From assembly GCF_014836885.1 (NCBI RefSeq), contig NZ_JACSPY010000010.1:1-64000 (forward strand): 64,000 nucleotides of DNA, given 5' to 3'. The DNA is from Brevibacterium gallinarum (lineage in GTDB: Bacteria > Actinomycetota > Actinomycetes > Actinomycetales > Brevibacteriaceae). The notes beneath the pieces are model-generated. The model searched no databases, was not told the DNA's origin, and saw only the letters and a list, made by a program, of their open reading frames with translations. Made by a program: the position numbers and the translations under genes. Shown piece after piece: positions 1-7,556 of this stretch; position 1 is the stretch's first letter, and each line of letters starts with the position of its first letter.

Positions 1-144
1 TTCCGCCGTGATGCACTTGCCATGCTCTTGATCCTCTCCCATCAAGAGGAACTGTCCAAGAACCTTGATACACCCCACTTCCGCGCTCTTCGAGAATTGC
101 GGGTAACAGGAGCTCGAGGATTGAGACCGTGCTCATTGCGATAG
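1..144 (+). CDS. Unrecognised C-terminal protein fragment
   Basis: An open frame enters from the left edge and ends at a TAG at 142-144, giving 47 residues that start FRRDALAMLLILSHQEELSK. The composition (amphipathic, mixed charge, no low complexity) looks coding, and it lies opposite the point where the MFS frame loses its family character. It may be the tail of a gene whose arrival truncated the transporter. I do not recognise the family. It could also be chance, because the window edge hides the rest. Confidence 0.25.
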   Translation, partial: FRRDALAMLLILSHQEELSKNLDTPHFRALRELRVTGARGLRPCSLR

Positions 145-799
145 CGGCGGTGATGAAGATGGGCCATGCGGAGAGCACCTGTTTGAGCCTCCGTGTTCGC
201 GGCTCACCGGCGGCGTTAGGAGGCGGTGGGGCAGTCGCTTGCTCTGGGAGGCCCAATACAACCAGTAGGCTCAATAAAAGCGTGAATCCACAGGCCGCAA
301 TGACAAGAAGCGGCGAATGCCGGAAGCTCACAAATGAAACCAAGGCGGGCGCCGCAGCCCAGCAGGCCATTGTGATGACGGTTTCGGTGCTGAATGCCTG
401 ACGAACCCTGTCTTGCTCGACGATATTCACAATTGCTACGCGCAGGGCGCCAGGGACTGCGGCGGCACCGCCGCCGGCAAGAACGGCGAGCATCCAGGCC
501 ACCGGCATGCCCGTGCTCCCGAGTACGGCAAGCAGGCTGTAAGCACACCCGCTGACAAGCAAGCCGATCGCCACCTCGCGCCGAAAATATGAACCGCTCA
601 GGCGCATTCCGAGAAGCGGGGCAAAACATGCTTCGGCTGAGGCATACAATCCGACGAGGACCAGACCGTATACATAAGAGCCATAGATGTGATTGCCAAG
701 GAAGATGAGGGCAAGCGGCGTCATTGCCACTGGCAGACGAGTGCTGGTCACTCCAATTGCCCACAGCAGAGAGGTTGGCATCGCAGGCGGCAGGGCCAT
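1..799 (-). pseudogene. MFS transporter, 5' part only (broken or running off the window)
   Basis: Reading the minus strand from an ATG at 799 (GTG at 805 possible; an in-frame stop lies just upstream) gives an uninterrupted hydrophobic protein that begins MALPPAMPTSLLWAIGV. It has about seven alternating membrane segments, an Arg-rich central loop near residue 200 and a segment ending LELLLPAILEERGS. This is the pattern of the N-terminal half of a major facilitator, probably a drug or sugar exporter. After EERGS, near base 80, the frame stays open but the residues turn hydrophilic and no longer look like a transporter, so the gene is probably truncated by a rearrangement close to the window edge. 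Codon use is less GC-rich than in the genes from 1.8 kb onward, which suggests transfer. The substrate cannot be inferred. Confidence 0.6.
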
Positions 800-1034
800 T
801 GTCACTGAAGGACAGTTGACGTCGTCGTTCCCAGCGCATCAGCTGAGTACAACGTGGTGCTAGCGATTGCACTCATTTCACGCGCCACCCGCGTGTCCTT
901 CGAGACGGTCATGCGATTGACAAACGTTGACCCTGAAGCACTTCAGGCGACGATGGGCATCCCTTCGCCAGCACCGGGCCCTGTGCTCCGCCATGTGATT
1001 CCGGCTGCTTCGAGGCGAGTGCGCATCGTCGCTA

Positions 1035-1391
1035 TTAGCTGATCCTGCCATGGCTTTCTCGGCCTCCGCGCTGTGATTCGATTCCATCTGAGAGTCTGAG
1101 CTCCAGCTCAGATCCGTTGACTGCGGCCCGGACGGCAGCGAGCAGCTCAGGCGAAATCTCGGCTCGTTCCATCGCCATCTGTCGCTTTGCTCCCGGAAGG
1201 TCTCGGCATAAGCGGGAGACCGTCGATCGGGGAATTTTGGTCAGCCGGGCGATTTCACGCACTCCCATCCCCGCCTTTTTGAGCTGTGTGATCGCTTCGA
1301 GCTCAACTTCTTTCCCGACGACAGTGAAAGCGGCGTGATACAGGCGTGCACGTCTGCACGCAGCCACAGGTGCTTCCCACGATTCGGTCAC
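1035..1391 (-). CDS. Small helix-turn-helix DNA-binding protein
   Basis: 118 residues, starting at a GTG preceded by GGGAGG at 8-base spacing. Residues about 40-65 (GMGVREIARLTKIPRSTVSR) are a typical resolvase/Hin-type helix-turn-helix: a helix, a turn at LTKI, and a recognition helix PRSTVSRL. No catalytic serine-recombinase domain is present, so it is probably a stand-alone DNA binder rather than a recombinase. Two 16-bp palindromes lie 30-72 bases upstream of its start, so autoregulation is likely. It lies in the atypical left end with the broken MFS gene, on the same strand. The last 15 residues are polar and look unstructured. Confidence 0.6.
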   Translation of the reverse strand: MTESWEAPVAACRRARLYHAAFTVVGKEVELEAITQLKKAGMGVREIARLTKIPRSTVSRLCRDLPGAKRQMAMERAEISPELLAAVRAAVNGSELELRLSDGIESQRGGRESHGRIS

Positions 1392-1420
1392 TTTCCCAGC
1401 CTCCCAGCCGCCGCGCTCTA

Positions 1421-1463
1421 TGTCCCAGGTGGGACAGCTGAGTTAACTGTCCCACGCGGGACA
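1421..1463. promoter_or_regulatory. Twin palindromic operators upstream of the HTH gene
   Basis: Two 16-bp inverted repeats of form TGTCCCANNNGGGACA lie at 1421-1436 (TGTCCCAGGTGGGACA) and 1448-1463 (TGTCCCACGCGGGACA), 27 bases centre to centre, or about 2.5 helix turns. The inner half-sites also pair with each other as GGGACAG...CTGTCCC across 9 bases. They lie just upstream of the GTG start of the 118-residue HTH protein. Binding by that protein is inferred from proximity only. Confidence 0.55.
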
Positions 1464-1823
1464 CCTGGTGGTCAAACGGCCGGATCCGGCACTTGATGCG
1501 AAACTCGATGAACTCCGTGGTGCTCAGGCCCAGCTACGTGAGCCTTCAGGCCTCTCATCCATCGGTAGTCGCATGTGCGAGTGCGACATAACCCCGGGGC
1601 TTGCAGCGCGTCGACAAGCGAGGGCAGCGGCGGTGGGCAAGCGACACTTACCCTGACTGATGCGGGTTTCAAAGATGCCGCGGTTGCAAGACTTCTGACC
1701 AATCGGCAGAAAGACTCGGCCGGCCGGGCACTCGACGCCCGCGGACTCGGGGACTGAGCCTCTGCCTCGGGGGACCGAGTCTCTGCCTCGGGGACTGAAC
1801 CACCGCCTCGGCGATGGTCGCCG
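1464..1823. other. Gene-free interval
   Basis: No frame here carries a start, a ribosome site and sensible composition together. The right part, next to the 3' end of the glycosyltransferase gene, holds degenerate copies of the dispersed 21-base unit. No tRNA-like cloverleaf or GGTTCGA-type arm was seen. Confidence 0.5.
1756..1817 (+). repeat. Three degenerate 21-base dispersed-repeat units
   Basis: Three head-to-tail units of 20-21 bases start near 1756, 1777 and 1797. Each has a core related to CTGCCTCGGGG or CACCGCCTCGG. They sit immediately downstream of the glycosyltransferase stop codon. Confidence 0.5.
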
Positions 1824-2999
1824 TCAGCCGACGCGATCCTGCGCCCAGCGGGGCACGCCCACCCCAGAACGGCCGATGACCTGCGGGGCGGGATTTTCGA
1901 TCGCCGCAGCGTAGTGGCCGATGAGCTGGGAGCACACCGACTTCCAGGACCGGCCGAGGACGGTGGCGCGGGCGGTCTGGCCGAAGGCGCGGCGCTTGGC
2001 GTCATCGCCGGCGAGGTCGCGGACGTGACCGCGCAGCGCTCGCAGGTCGCCGGGCTGGTAGAGCCAGCCGGTGCGCGAGGAGTCGACGAGGTCGAGCGGG
2101 CCGCCGCGGGCCGGTGCGACGACCGGCACGGCTGAGGCCATCGCCTCCTGGATCGTCTGGCAGAAGGTCTCCAGCTCACCGGGGGCGACCATGACGTCGA
2201 AGCTCGCGACCGCCTGGGCGAGTGCGTCGCCGCCGAGGAACCCGGTGAAGTGGGCGCCGGGCAGCACCTGCTGGAGGCGCTTCTTCTGCGGCCCCTCGCC
2301 GACGATGACGAGCTTGAGCGACGGGTCGCCGGCGAGCACTGCGAGATCCTCGACCTGCTTCTCCACCGCGAGCCGGCCGACGAAGCCGATGATCTTCTCA
2401 CCGTTCGGGGCGACCGTCTGCCGCCAGGCTTCGCTGCGGCGGCTCGGGTCGAAGCGGCTGGCGTCGACGCCGCGCGCCCAGGTGCGCACCGTGCCGACTC
2501 CGTGGGAGGTCAGCTGGCCGGCGGCGTAGCTGGAGGGCACGAGGGTGAGCGAGGCGTGCTGGTGGATGTTGCGCACGTGATGCCACAGCATCTGCTCCAG
2601 CCCGTGCATGCCGTAGCGGGCGGCGTAGGCCGGCACCTCGGTCTGGTAGACGGCCACTGAGGGCAGGCCGAGGTCCTGGCAGGCGAGCACGCCGCGCCAG
2701 CCGAGCACGAACGGGGAGGCCAGGTGCACGACATCGGGTTCGAACTCGGCGAGCAGTCGGCGGATCCGTGCGACACCGCCGGGGGCCACACGCACGCGCC
2801 GGTACTTCGGCAGCGCGAAGGAGGGCACGCGCACGATCGGCGCACCGGCCACCTCGTGGGGTCTGTCGCGTTTGGTGCCGGGGGCGATGACGAGGACGTC
2901 GTCGCCGCGGTCGGCGAGATGATCGAGCACCCGCAGCAGCGAATGGGTCACCCCGTTCATGTGCGGGAGGAATGATTCGGCCAGGATAGCGACGCGCAT
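1824..2999 (-). CDS. GT4-family glycosyltransferase (alpha-mannosyltransferase type)
   Basis: 391 residues, starting MRVAILAESFLPHMNGVT, the usual N-terminus of actinobacterial GT4 mannosyltransferases (MgtA/PimB type). The frame stays open further upstream but that part has no family character. The N-terminal Rossmann half carries GVTHSLLRVLDHLADRGDDV. The C-terminal half carries IIGFVGRLAVEKQVEDL, the nucleotide-sugar loop VIVGEGPQKKRL, and ETFCQTIQEAMASAVPVV, which is the conserved E-x7-E element. It is expected to transfer a hexose, probably mannose from GDP-mannose, onto a lipid acceptor at the cytoplasmic face of the membrane. The acceptor cannot be read from the sequence. It is divergent to the LemA-like gene. 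Confidence 0.85.
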   Translation of the reverse strand: MRVAILAESFLPHMNGVTHSLLRVLDHLADRGDDVLVIAPGTKRDRPHEVAGAPIVRVPSFALPKYRRVRVAPGGVARIRRLLAEFEPDVVHLASPFVLGWRGVLACQDLGLPSVAVYQTEVPAYAARYGMHGLEQMLWHHVRNIHQHASLTLVPSSYAAGQLTSHGVGTVRTWARGVDASRFDPSRRSEAWRQTVAPNGEKIIGFVGRLAVEKQVEDLAVLAGDPSLKLVIVGEGPQKKRLQQVLPGAHFTGFLGGDALAQAVASFDVMVAPGELETFCQTIQEAMASAVPVVAPARGGPLDLVDSSRTGWLYQPGDLRALRGHVRDLAGDDAKRRAFGQTARATVLGRSWKSVCSQLIGHYAAAIENPAPQVIGRSGVGVPRWAQDRVG

Positions 3000-3192
3000 G
3001 ATTCCAGTGCACCGGGTGTGCGTGACGCTCGTGCGGCCATGATGTGACGTGTCGGGCAACACCAGACGAAGCCCGGAGGTCCAGGCGAACTCGGGGTAAA
3101 CTGTTGGCGGCGCCATTCCTGCCAGCCGACGATGCACACGGCCGGGAGTGCGGTGCGCCGGCGCATTCTCGAGGTTTGAGGAAAGGAACACG

Positions 3193-3837
3193 ATGCCGAC
3201 GCTGCTGTGGTGGCTGGCCGCACTGGCCTGCCTGCTCATCTTGGCCGCGGTCGTCATCCTCGTCATCCGGTTCAACCAGCTCAGCCTCGCCCGCGACCTG
3301 TGCGCGGAGGGGCACCGTCAGCTGAGCGCCGACATCCACGAGCGCCGCTCCCTCATCCCCTCCTTCCTCGAATCGTGTGCGGCGCTGGTCGAGGAGAACC
3401 CGCAGCTGCGCGCCCGGGTCGATGCCGTCGGCGATGCCTTCGCCGCCGCTCGCCAGGCGGCCGGGCCTGAGGCGGTGGGCGCGGCTGAAGAGCAGCTCAC
3501 CGTGGCTCTTGCGCAGCTGCACCAGCGCCTCGGCGCACAGCAGGTCGCTTATGGGGAGTCAGCCTCGGATGCCGAGTACGTCGCCCGTGCGCTGTTCATC
3601 CAGATGTGCGTCGTCGAATCGCGCATCGCCGCTGACTCCCGCTACTACAACGCCAACGTCTCCCGCTACCGCAGGCGCCGGCGCGGGGTGCTGCCGGTGC
3701 TCATGCCCCGCCGTTTCCCGGAGTTCACTCCGGTGCCGTACTCCGAGCTCGACCTCGACCTCGACACCGACTCCCAGGACATCGTGTCCAGCAGCGATCC
3801 CGACTACCGGCCCGGCCGGCTGAGCGAGGGCCGGTGA
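3193..3837 (+). CDS. LemA-like single-pass membrane protein
   Basis: 214 residues. The ATG at 3193 follows GAAAGGA with good spacing. Residues 4-26 form one membrane helix. The rest is a helical domain with the LemA-type order: NQLSLARDL, then ERRSLIPSFLESC (compare the RRYDLIPNLV element of LemA), a long middle helix, and SRIAADSRYYNANVSRYRR followed by a basic patch, then RFPEF near the end. LemA proteins are membrane-anchored helical bundles of unclear molecular function. The gene overlaps truA by 4 bases (GTGA), so the two are probably co-translated. Confidence 0.75.
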   Translation: MPTLLWWLAALACLLILAAVVILVIRFNQLSLARDLCAEGHRQLSADIHERRSLIPSFLESCAALVEENPQLRARVDAVGDAFAAARQAAGPEAVGAAEEQLTVALAQLHQRLGAQQVAYGESASDAEYVARALFIQMCVVESRIAADSRYYNANVSRYRRRRRGVLPVLMPRRFPEFTPVPYSELDLDLDTDSQDIVSSSDPDYRPGRLSEGR

Positions 3838-4760
3838 GCGCCGAAGCGGAGTCGCGCAGGCGGATCCGCCTCGACCTCGGCTACCGGGGCACCGACTTCC
3901 ACGGCTGGGCCCGCCAGCCTGAGGCCCGCACCGTGCAGGGTCTCATCGAAGCGGGACTGGAGACGATCTGCGGCACCCCGGTGCGCACCGTCGTGGCCGG
4001 GCGCACCGATGCCGGTGTGCATGCCCGCCGGCAGGTCGTCCACCTCGACATCACCGATGCGATCGCGGCCCGGCTCATCGGCCGTTCCGACCGCACCGTC
4101 GGTGATGCGCTGGCCGCCCGGCTGCGCGGGGCGCTGCGCCACCTGGGCGGTAACGACATCGTCGTCCATGCCGCCAGCGAGGTCGATGCCGCCTTCGATG
4201 CCCGCTTTGCTGCCGTCTCGCGCCGCTACACCTACCGGATCGCCGACCCGGCCTCCTTCCTCGACCCGCTGGCCGCCGGACACACGACCGTGTCGAAAGA
4301 GCGCCTCGATGCTGCGGCGATGCACACCGCGGCCCAGGAGATCCTCGGCCTGCACGACTTTCTGCCCTTCTGCAAGCCGCGCCCGGAATCGACGACGATC
4401 CGCACCCTGCTGGAGTGCAGCGTCACCCGCGACGATGAGGGCATCATCGTCATCGACCTGCGCGCTGACGCCTTCTGCCACCACATGGTCCGAGCGCTCG
4501 TCGGCGGGCTCATCAAGGTTGGCACCGGTGCCTGGCCGGCCACCCGGCCGGCCGAGCTCATCGCCCGCGCCGAGGCAGGCGAGACCGACCTCGGCCCGAT
4601 GTTCGTCACCCCCGCCCACGGCCTGGTGATGGAGCACGTCGAGTACCCGCCGCCTCGGGAGTGGCGGGCCCGCGCTGAGCGCACCCGCGCCCGCCGCGAC
4701 ACCGAACCGGGTGCCGACCCCGATCCGGGCGCCGACGCATCACCCGGCGCATCTGTGTAA
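3834..4760 (+). CDS. truA: tRNA pseudouridine(38-40) synthase TruA
   Basis: 308 residues. It isomerises uridines 38-40 in the anticodon arm of tRNAs. The signature GRTDAGVHA holds the catalytic aspartate at residue 59. LDLGYRGTDFHGWARQP at the N-terminus and FCHHMVRALVGGL near residue 220 are typical TruA blocks. The GTG start overlaps the LemA-like stop codon. The last 30 or so residues are an Arg/Asp/Pro/Ala-rich tail beyond the catalytic fold, of the low-complexity kind seen in several proteins of this window. In other actinobacteria truA lies near the rplM-rpsI genes, as here. Confidence 0.95.
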   Translation: MSAEAESRRRIRLDLGYRGTDFHGWARQPEARTVQGLIEAGLETICGTPVRTVVAGRTDAGVHARRQVVHLDITDAIAARLIGRSDRTVGDALAARLRGALRHLGGNDIVVHAASEVDAAFDARFAAVSRRYTYRIADPASFLDPLAAGHTTVSKERLDAAAMHTAAQEILGLHDFLPFCKPRPESTTIRTLLECSVTRDDEGIIVIDLRADAFCHHMVRALVGGLIKVGTGAWPATRPAELIARAEAGETDLGPMFVTPAHGLVMEHVEYPPPREWRARAERTRARRDTEPGADPDPGADASPGASV

Positions 4761-4836
4761 GAGGGGTTACAGCCGGCCCAGGTCTATGAGAGAGTGATTC
4801 CTGGACCATGTGAAGAACCTGGGTGTTTCACAGCGC

Positions 4837-4858
4837 GTTCAGCTTCAGTTCGCCGTGA
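4837..4858 (+). promoter_or_regulatory. Possible PHO-box-like direct repeat
   Basis: Two adjacent 11-base units, GTTCAGCTTCA and GTTCGCCGTGA, match the GTTCACC-type direct-repeat layout bound by PhoP in streptomycetes. They lie about 95 bases upstream of a secreted 5'-nucleotidase, a natural target for phosphate control. The match is partial (5-6 of 7 conserved bases per unit), so this is a suggestion. Confidence 0.3.
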
Positions 4859-4950
4859 GGCAATCGGCAGACGGCAGGCTGGAACGGTGCGCCTCTGCCC
4901 CCGAGCGGGCCCGGCGCGGAGACGATTCAGGTACCTGACGAAGGACGAAA

Positions 4951-7242
4951 ATGGCTTCATCCCTGCCCCGCTTGCTCATCGGCGCCACAGCCGCCGCCGG
5001 ATTGGTCGTGCCGCTCGGCGCACTGCCGGCCATGGCTGATGTCGAGGAGGGCAAGAAGATCCAGATCCTGGGGATCACCGATTTCCACGGCCGCCTCGAC
5101 GCCGACGGCATCGGCACCGCCTCGGTCATCGAGCGCGAGCGCGCCGCCTTCGACGGCGGTGAGGCAGCGACGACGCTGCTGTCGGCCGGTGACAACATCG
5201 GTGCCTCGATCTACACTTCCTCCGCTCAGGAGGACGCCCCGACGATCGACTACCTCAACGCCCTCGAGCTCGACGCTTCGGCCGTCGGCAACCACGAATT
5301 CGACCGCGGTCTTGACGATCTGAGCGACCGGATCGTCCCGCGCAGCGATTTCCCGACCCTCGGTGCGAATGTCTACAAGGAGGGCACGAAGGATCACTTC
5401 GATGCCCTGCCGGCCAGCCACCAGTACGAAGTCGACGGCGTCAAGGTCGCCGTCATCGGCGTCGTCACCCAGGACACCGCCAGCCTCGTCTCACCCGACG
5501 GCATCTCCGGACTCGAATTCGGCGACGCGACTGAGGCTGTCAACGACGAGGCCGCGCGCCTCGAAGCGCTGCCTGATGCCGAGAAGCCGGACCTGACGAT
5601 CGTCCAGGCCCACCTCGGCCCCGACGTCACCGATTCCGTCGACGGTGCGAAGGGCTCGAACAGGGAGTTCGCCAAGCTCGTCGATGACGCCGACGCCTCC
5701 GTCGATGCGCTGTTCTTCGGCCACTCGCACAAGAAGATGGCACTCGAGGCTCCGGTGCCCGGCACCGACCGCACCCGCCCGATCGTGCAGGCCGACCACT
5801 ACGCCAAGGCCGTCTCGAAGCTCGTCCTCGAAGCCGATGCCGAGGGCAACTGGAACGTCGACACCAACGAGGTGCTTGCGACGAAGGGCGAGGACTACGA
5901 CTCCGAGCGCGTGACGAAGGCCAAGCAGATCATCGCCGATGCCGAGGACGTCGCCAAGGAGAAGGGCTCGGAGGTCGTCGGAGAGATCACCGAGGACATC
6001 ACCCGGGCAGAGAAGGACGGCAAGGAAGACCGCGGCGCTGAGTCGACACTCGGCAACCTCGTCGCCGACGCCCTCAAGGAGGGTGCCTCCTACACCCAGC
6101 TCGAGGAGGCCGACTTCGGCATCACCAACCCCGGCGGTCTGCGCACCGACCTCAAGTGCGACGACATCTACAACGATGAGAAGAAGTGCGAAGTCACCGT
6201 CGCCGAACTCAACGGCGTGCTGCCGTTTGCCAACGACCACGGTGTCGTGACGATGACCGGTGAGGCCGTCACCCAGCTGTTCGAAGAGCAGTGGCAGCCC
6301 GAGGGTGCCTCGCGTCCGTTCCTGCACCTGGGCATCTCCGATGAGCTCGACGTCGTCTACGACTCGACTGCCGAGGCCGGTGACCGCGTGAAGTCGGTCA
6401 AGGTCAACGGTGAGGACATCGACCCGAACCGGGAGTACAAGGTCGCAACGCTGTCGTTCCTGGCAGCCGGCGGTGACAACTTCGCCGCGTTCGCCACCGG
6501 AACATTCGAGCAGTCGGGCATGACCGACTTCGAGATCTGGCAGAAGTACTTCGAGGAGAACTCCCCGGTCTCCCCGGACAAGAAGGAGCGCCAGGCTGAC
6601 GCTGCTCTCGACGTCATCAGCAACGGCACCGTCGACGCGACGCTGACCGGCAGCGAGGACGAGCCGACGAACTTCGCCGTCAACCTCAACGCCGATGAGA
6701 AGGTCACCGGACCGGTCACCTACGGCGTCTCCGGCCTGCCGGAGGGCTTCGAGGTCGACTACGGCGAGCACGCCGGCGACAACGGTGACGGTGCTCGGAT
6801 CGACGAGATCCCGGCCGGTGACTCGGACTACCCGTTCACCATCACCGCACCGGAGGGCGCCAAGGCCGGTGAGTACCCGTTCACCGTCAGCCTGACCGCT
6901 GATCCGGAGCACCCCTTCTGGGACGACAACCCGATGCCGCTCGTCCACACGGTCGAGGCAGCTGTGACGGTCCCTGAAGACGACCCGTCTGACGATCCGT
7001 CCGATGATCCCTCGGATGATCCGAGCGACGAGCCCTCCGACGACCCGTCCGATGACGGCAAGGATGACGACGGCAAGGGCAAGGACGACAACGGCAAGGA
7101 CAAGGACGGCAAGGGCACGGACGACAAGGGTCGCCTCCCGCGCACCGGTGCTGAGCTCGCCACCGCGCTCGGTGTCGCACTGGCACTCATCGGTGCAGGT
7201 GCCGCCTCGGTCTACGCCGTTCGCCGCCGCTCGCAGCTCTGA
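4951..7242 (+). CDS. LPXTG-anchored 5'-nucleotidase / UDP-sugar hydrolase family protein
   Basis: 763 residues. The ATG follows GAAGGACG. An N-terminal signal peptide ends near AMAD. The metallophosphoesterase domain (about 35-290) shows GITDFHGRLD, SAGDNIG, GNHEFDRG and FFGHSHK, the standard two-metal ligands. A 5'-nucleotidase C-terminal domain (about 330-520) carries NPGGLRTDL and LSFLAAGGDNF. A beta-rich region follows, then a DDPS repeat and a Lys/Asp/Gly-rich spacer, and finally LPRTG, a hydrophobic helix and RRRSQ, the signal for sortase attachment to peptidoglycan. It probably releases phosphate from extracellular nucleotides. No sortase gene lies nearby. A hairpin follows the stop codon. 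Confidence 0.93.
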   Translation: MASSLPRLLIGATAAAGLVVPLGALPAMADVEEGKKIQILGITDFHGRLDADGIGTASVIERERAAFDGGEAATTLLSAGDNIGASIYTSSAQEDAPTIDYLNALELDASAVGNHEFDRGLDDLSDRIVPRSDFPTLGANVYKEGTKDHFDALPASHQYEVDGVKVAVIGVVTQDTASLVSPDGISGLEFGDATEAVNDEAARLEALPDAEKPDLTIVQAHLGPDVTDSVDGAKGSNREFAKLVDDADASVDALFFGHSHKKMALEAPVPGTDRTRPIVQADHYAKAVSKLVLEADAEGNWNVDTNEVLATKGEDYDSERVTKAKQIIADAEDVAKEKGSEVVGEITEDITRAEKDGKEDRGAESTLGNLVADALKEGASYTQLEEADFGITNPGGLRTDLKCDDIYNDEKKCEVTVAELNGVLPFANDHGVVTMTGEAVTQLFEEQWQPEGASRPFLHLGISDELDVVYDSTAEAGDRVKSVKVNGEDIDPNREYKVATLSFLAAGGDNFAAFATGTFEQSGMTDFEIWQKYFEENSPVSPDKKERQADAALDVISNGTVDATLTGSEDEPTNFAVNLNADEKVTGPVTYGVSGLPEGFEVDYGEHAGDNGDGARIDEIPAGDSDYPFTITAPEGAKAGEYPFTVSLTADPEHPFWDDNPMPLVHTVEAAVTVPEDDPSDDPSDDPSDDPSDEPSDDPSDDGKDDDGKGKDDNGKDKDGKGTDDKGRLPRTGAELATALGVALALIGAGAASVYAVRRRSQL

Positions 7243-7254
7243 GCAGCAGGTGAG

Positions 7255-7280
7255 ATCGGTCAGCTGAACCGCTGACTGAT
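7255..7280 (+). terminator. Hairpin after the 5'-nucleotidase gene
   Basis: A 10-bp stem with one G-T pair (ATCGGTCAGC / GCTGACTGAT, loop TGAACC) starts 13 bases after the stop codon. No U-run follows, as is common in high-GC actinobacteria. Confidence 0.5.
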
Positions 7281-7556
7281 TTGCCCGCCACCAGCGCCCC
7301 GCCGGCCGCACCCCGGACCCCCGGGACCCGGCTGGCGGGCCGATCGGCGTCTGGGGGACCGGGCAGCCCGGCGACTGACGAGTCCAGTCCGGCGTCACAT
7401 GAGTCCGGCCCGGCGTCCGATGAGCCCAGTCGGGGAACACCACATGCGTGGCGCTGCAGGGGAGAAGAGGGCACCGGTGCGAGCTGACGTCACCGCGGTG
7501 ACCGCGGAGGATTCGCGCGGCTGCGATCGAACGCCGCATCGGAGCGCTCGGGCAGG
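7281..7556. other. Convergent intergenic interval with GC-rich repeats
   Basis: Lies between the 5'-nucleotidase gene and the convergent membrane-protein pair. Apart from the terminator hairpin and a three-unit 21-base tandem repeat I see no gene here. Confidence 0.5.
7368..7430 (+). repeat. Three-unit 21-base tandem repeat
   Basis: Three contiguous 21-base units start at 7368, 7389 and 7410. Each begins CCGGCG and shares the element GATGAG(T/C)CC or a close variant. The family differs from the CGCCTCGGGA unit but has the same period. Confidence 0.7.

Noticed and set aside
216-872. 218-codon minus-strand frame at the left end
   Set aside because: It is a shadow of the MFS transporter in a neighbouring frame; its residues (Arg/Cys/His-rich, no domain) do not look like a protein.
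1472-2401. 309-codon minus-strand frame over the glycosyltransferase gene
   Set aside because: Ser/Arg/Ala-rich antiframe of a clear GT4 gene, with no family motif.
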